Shown in pieces: positions 62,133 through 64,000 of a DNA stretch of 64,000 nt. The stretch's first letter is position 1, and each line of letters begins with the position of its first letter. Under the pieces are notes generated by a model, which had not been told where the DNA came from, ran no database searches, and was given only the letters and a program-made list of their open reading frames with translations. The translations under genes were made by a program, and so were the position numbers. This stretch comes from Vibrio sp. B1FLJ16 (lineage in GTDB: Bacteria; Pseudomonadota; Gammaproteobacteria; Enterobacterales; Vibrionaceae): the NCBI RefSeq assembly GCF_905175385.1, contig NZ_HG992749.1, forward strand, positions 2,728,001 through 2,792,000. Reading direction: 5' to 3'.

Positions 62133-63344
62133 TTAAACCAGAGTAGCGATCGCTTTATCCAGTTTCGCCAAACCTTCTTCAATTTCTTGTGGTGTAATAA
62201 CCAGTGACGGAGTGAAACGTACTACGTTTGCACCCGCGATCAGCACTAGCAGGCCTTCTTTACCAGCGGCAACCAGTACATCACGTGCGCGACCTTGCCA
62301 CTCGTCATTCAGAGCCGCACCCAGTAACAGACCTTTACCACGTACTTCAGCGAAGATGTTGTATTTTGCGTTGATCGCTTCCAGACCTTCACGGAACATT
62401 GCTTCACGCTCAAGAACGCCAGCCAATGTTTCAGGCTTAGTGACTTCGTTAACTACAGCTTCTGCTACTGCACATGCCAGCGGATTTCCGCCGTATGTTG
62501 AACCGTGAGTACCAACTTTCAAATGCTCAGCCAGTTTTGCTGTCGTCAGCATTGCTCCAATTGGGAAGCCGCCACCAAGCGATTTAGCAGTGCTCAGGAT
62601 ATCCGGAGTGATACCTAGACCTTGGTATGCGTAGAAGTGACCTGTACGGCCGTTACCTGTCTGAACTTCATCGAAAATCAGCAGTGCGTTGTGCTTATCA
62701 CAAAGTTCACGTACTGCTTGAGCGAATTCTGGTGTCGGAGGCACGATACCGCCTTCACCTTGCAGTGGCTCCATCATAACGGCACATGTGCGGTCTGAGA
62801 TATGCGCTTGCAGCGCTTCAATATCGTTGTATGGAAGGTGAGTTACATCACCAGGCTTAGGACCGAAGCCATCAGAATAAGCTTCTTGGCCACCAACCGT
62901 TACAGTAAAGAACGTACGACCGTGGAAACCTTGTTTGAATGCGATGATTTCTGATTTTTCAGGACCAAATACATCAGCAGCGTAACGGCGAGCCAGTTTC
63001 AAAGCAGCTTCGTTTGCTTCTGCACCAGAGTTAGAGAAGAAAACACGCTCAGCAAAACTCAACTCTGTCAGTGTCTTAGCCAGGCGAAGTGCCGGCTCGT
63101 TAGTCATCACGTTACTCAGGTGCCAAAGCTTATTACCCTGTTCAGTCAACGCCTCAACCATCGCTGGGTGACAATGACCCAGACAGCTCACCGCAATACC
63201 ACCAGCAAAGTCGATGTATTCATTGTCCTGCTGATCCCAGATGCGTGAACCTTTACCTTTCACAGGGATCATTTCCATCGGGTTATAACAAGGTACCATT
63301 ACCTCATCAAATAAACCGCGCTCTACTTTAATTTCCGTTGTCAT
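62133..63344 (-). CDS. argD: Acetylornithine / succinylornithine aminotransferase
   Basis: This PLP aminotransferase serves arginine synthesis (ArgD) and, in the AST pathway, succinylornithine transamination (AstC). The 403 aa have [31 protein letters not shown], and the PLP lysine in [16 protein letters not shown] 63344 has an AAGGAAAG Shine-Dalgarno. With ast genes next door it probably plays both roles. It lies between pabA and astA. Confidence 0.94.
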   Translation of the reverse strand: MTTEIKVERGLFDEVMVPCYNPMEMIPVKGKGSRIWDQQDNEYIDFAGGIAVSCLGHCHPAMVEALTEQGNKLWHLSNVMTNEPALRLAKTLTELSFAERVFFSNSGAEANEAALKLARRYAADVFGPEKSEIIAFKQGFHGRTFFTVTVGGQEAYSDGFGPKPGDVTHLPYNDIEALQAHISDRTCAVMMEPLQGEGGIVPPTPEFAQAVRELCDKHNALLIFDEVQTGNGRTGHFYAYQGLGITPDILSTAKSLGGGFPIGAMLTTAKLAEHLKVGTHGSTYGGNPLACAVAEAVVNEVTKPETLAGVLEREAMFREGLEAINAKYNIFAEVRGKGLLLGAALNDEWQGRARDVLVAAGKEGLLVLIAGANVVRFTPSLVITPQEIEEGLAKLDKAIATLV

Positions 63345-63442
63345 CGCACTTTCCTTCTTAATACTGCATGCCTCGTAGATAAGCGAACTTAATCGGGTTC
63401 CCTTAACCAGCAAATAATGTTTTGCATTTAAGCTATCTCGGC

Positions 63443-63460
63443 ATTGTATTTACATTCAAT
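63443..63460 (-). promoter_or_regulatory. Candidate ARG box upstream of argD
   Basis: TTGTATTTACATTCAA contains TGTAT-N4-ATTCA, close to the ArgR consensus. A second box at the expected 3-bp spacing is weak. The rest of 63345-63706 shows no gene. Confidence 0.4.
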
Positions 63461-63706
63461 TAACCATTTCAATAGTGATTTGTTCTTTTTACTTTGGAAC
63501 GAAACCACCAGTAGTCACCACTCATGATTATTTATGCATGAAGAAACAAAAATAGCGAAGATTTTTTTTATTAAAGCTAGTTAATACAGAGGCTAGGAGA
63601 AAAAAAGCGGTATGAATAAACAGAGACAGAATAGTGAAACGCATAGTTTTGCAATCCACTACAACTGACCAAAAGATGAATTATTTGTTAAGAAAAGTGA
63701 TCGAGA

Positions 63707-64000
63707 TCAGATCATTTTACGCTCAAGAAAGTTCGCGAGAAGCTCATGACCTTGTTCTGTCTTGATTGATTCAGGGTGAAATTGCACCGCATCAATCGGT
63801 AAGGTTTTGTGCTGATAACCCATAATTTCATCCATACTGCCATCCGGTAGCTCTGTCCATGCGGTCAATTCAAACACACTTGGCAACGTGCCATTTTTCA
63901 CCACAAGAGAGTGGTAGCGGGTTACCGTAAGAGGGTTATTAAGGTTTTTAAACACGCTGCGCCCATTATGACGAATTGGTGAGGTTTTGCCATGCATCAC
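63707..64000 (-). CDS. pabA: Aminodeoxychorismate/anthranilate synthase component II, C-terminal part (right edge)
   Basis: About 97 residues of a class I glutamine amidotransferase are present; the N-terminal half, with the catalytic Cys, lies beyond base 64000. The catalytic His-Glu is in [20 protein letters not shown] and [12 protein letters not shown] are typical of PabA and TrpG. Position upstream of argD favours pabA; the frame is open to the window end. Confidence 0.88.
   Translation of the reverse strand: MMHGKTSPIRHNGRSVFKNLNNPLTVTRYHSLVVKNGTLPSVFELTAWTELPDGSMDEIMGYQHKTLPIDAVQFHPESIKTEQGHELLANFLERKMI

Overview
The window is a stretch of conserved chromosomal core from a marine gammaproteobacterium, almost certainly a Vibrio (large chromosome). 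Support comes from the quorum-sensing regulator AphA with a Qrr-type pairing site in its leader, the pilMNOPQ-aroK-aroB-damX-dam-rpe block, a hybrid peroxiredoxin-glutaredoxin next to oxyR, the ArgH(A) fusion, and the E. coli-like run fkpA-slyX-slyD-yheV-kefB-kefG-yheS-yheT-yheU-prkB-crp. No prophage, transposase gene, CRISPR array, tRNA or rRNA was found. The species cannot be fixed from the sequence alone.

Layout. 1-3171: BamA/TamA-like outer-membrane protein (cut by the left edge), alr, dnaB. 3469-4233: DUF481 outer-membrane protein. 4371-5801: rpsF-priB-rpsR-rplI. 6033-10975: aroK-aroB-damX-dam-rpe, reading leftwards. 11164-15595: type IV pilus operon pilMNOPQ. 15738-18305: PBP1A. 18374-20168: divergent oxyR and prx-grx sharing an OxyR operator. 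20381-26898: arginine biosynthesis argCBG-argH(A), with divergent argE. 27195-29828: ppc. 30251-30790: aphA. 30866-36165: methionine genes metF, metL, metB, metJ with tandem met boxes. 36295-37572: malic enzyme. 37782-43404: bfr, bfd and the str operon (rpsL-rpsG-fusA-tuf). 43583-45333: tusDCB and a YheO/DauR regulator. 45481-58086: fkpA to crp. 58404-64000: DUF1338 protein, astD, astA, argD/astC and the C-terminal part of pabA.

Functions. Much of the window is amino-acid metabolism under recognisable operators: paired ARG boxes at argC/argE and argH, and met boxes at metF and metB/metJ. PPC and malic enzyme link to C4 metabolism. The rest is translation, replication (dnaB, priB), cell wall (alr, mrcA), DNA methylation and surface structures.

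Unusual points. Two housekeeping genes carry a single-base frameshift: metL, truncating the homoserine dehydrogenase domain, and yheS, at a run of eight G. Either could be mutation or a sequencing error. A 271-bp element with terminal inverted repeats supplies the yheU stop codon. Other repeats lie at 58182-58360, 61921-62030, 9208-9285 and 52125-52171. Structured intergenic regions occur between rpsG and fusA and between pilQ and aroK. No convincing wholly new multi-gene system is visible; the most interesting material is regulatory and repeat-associated.
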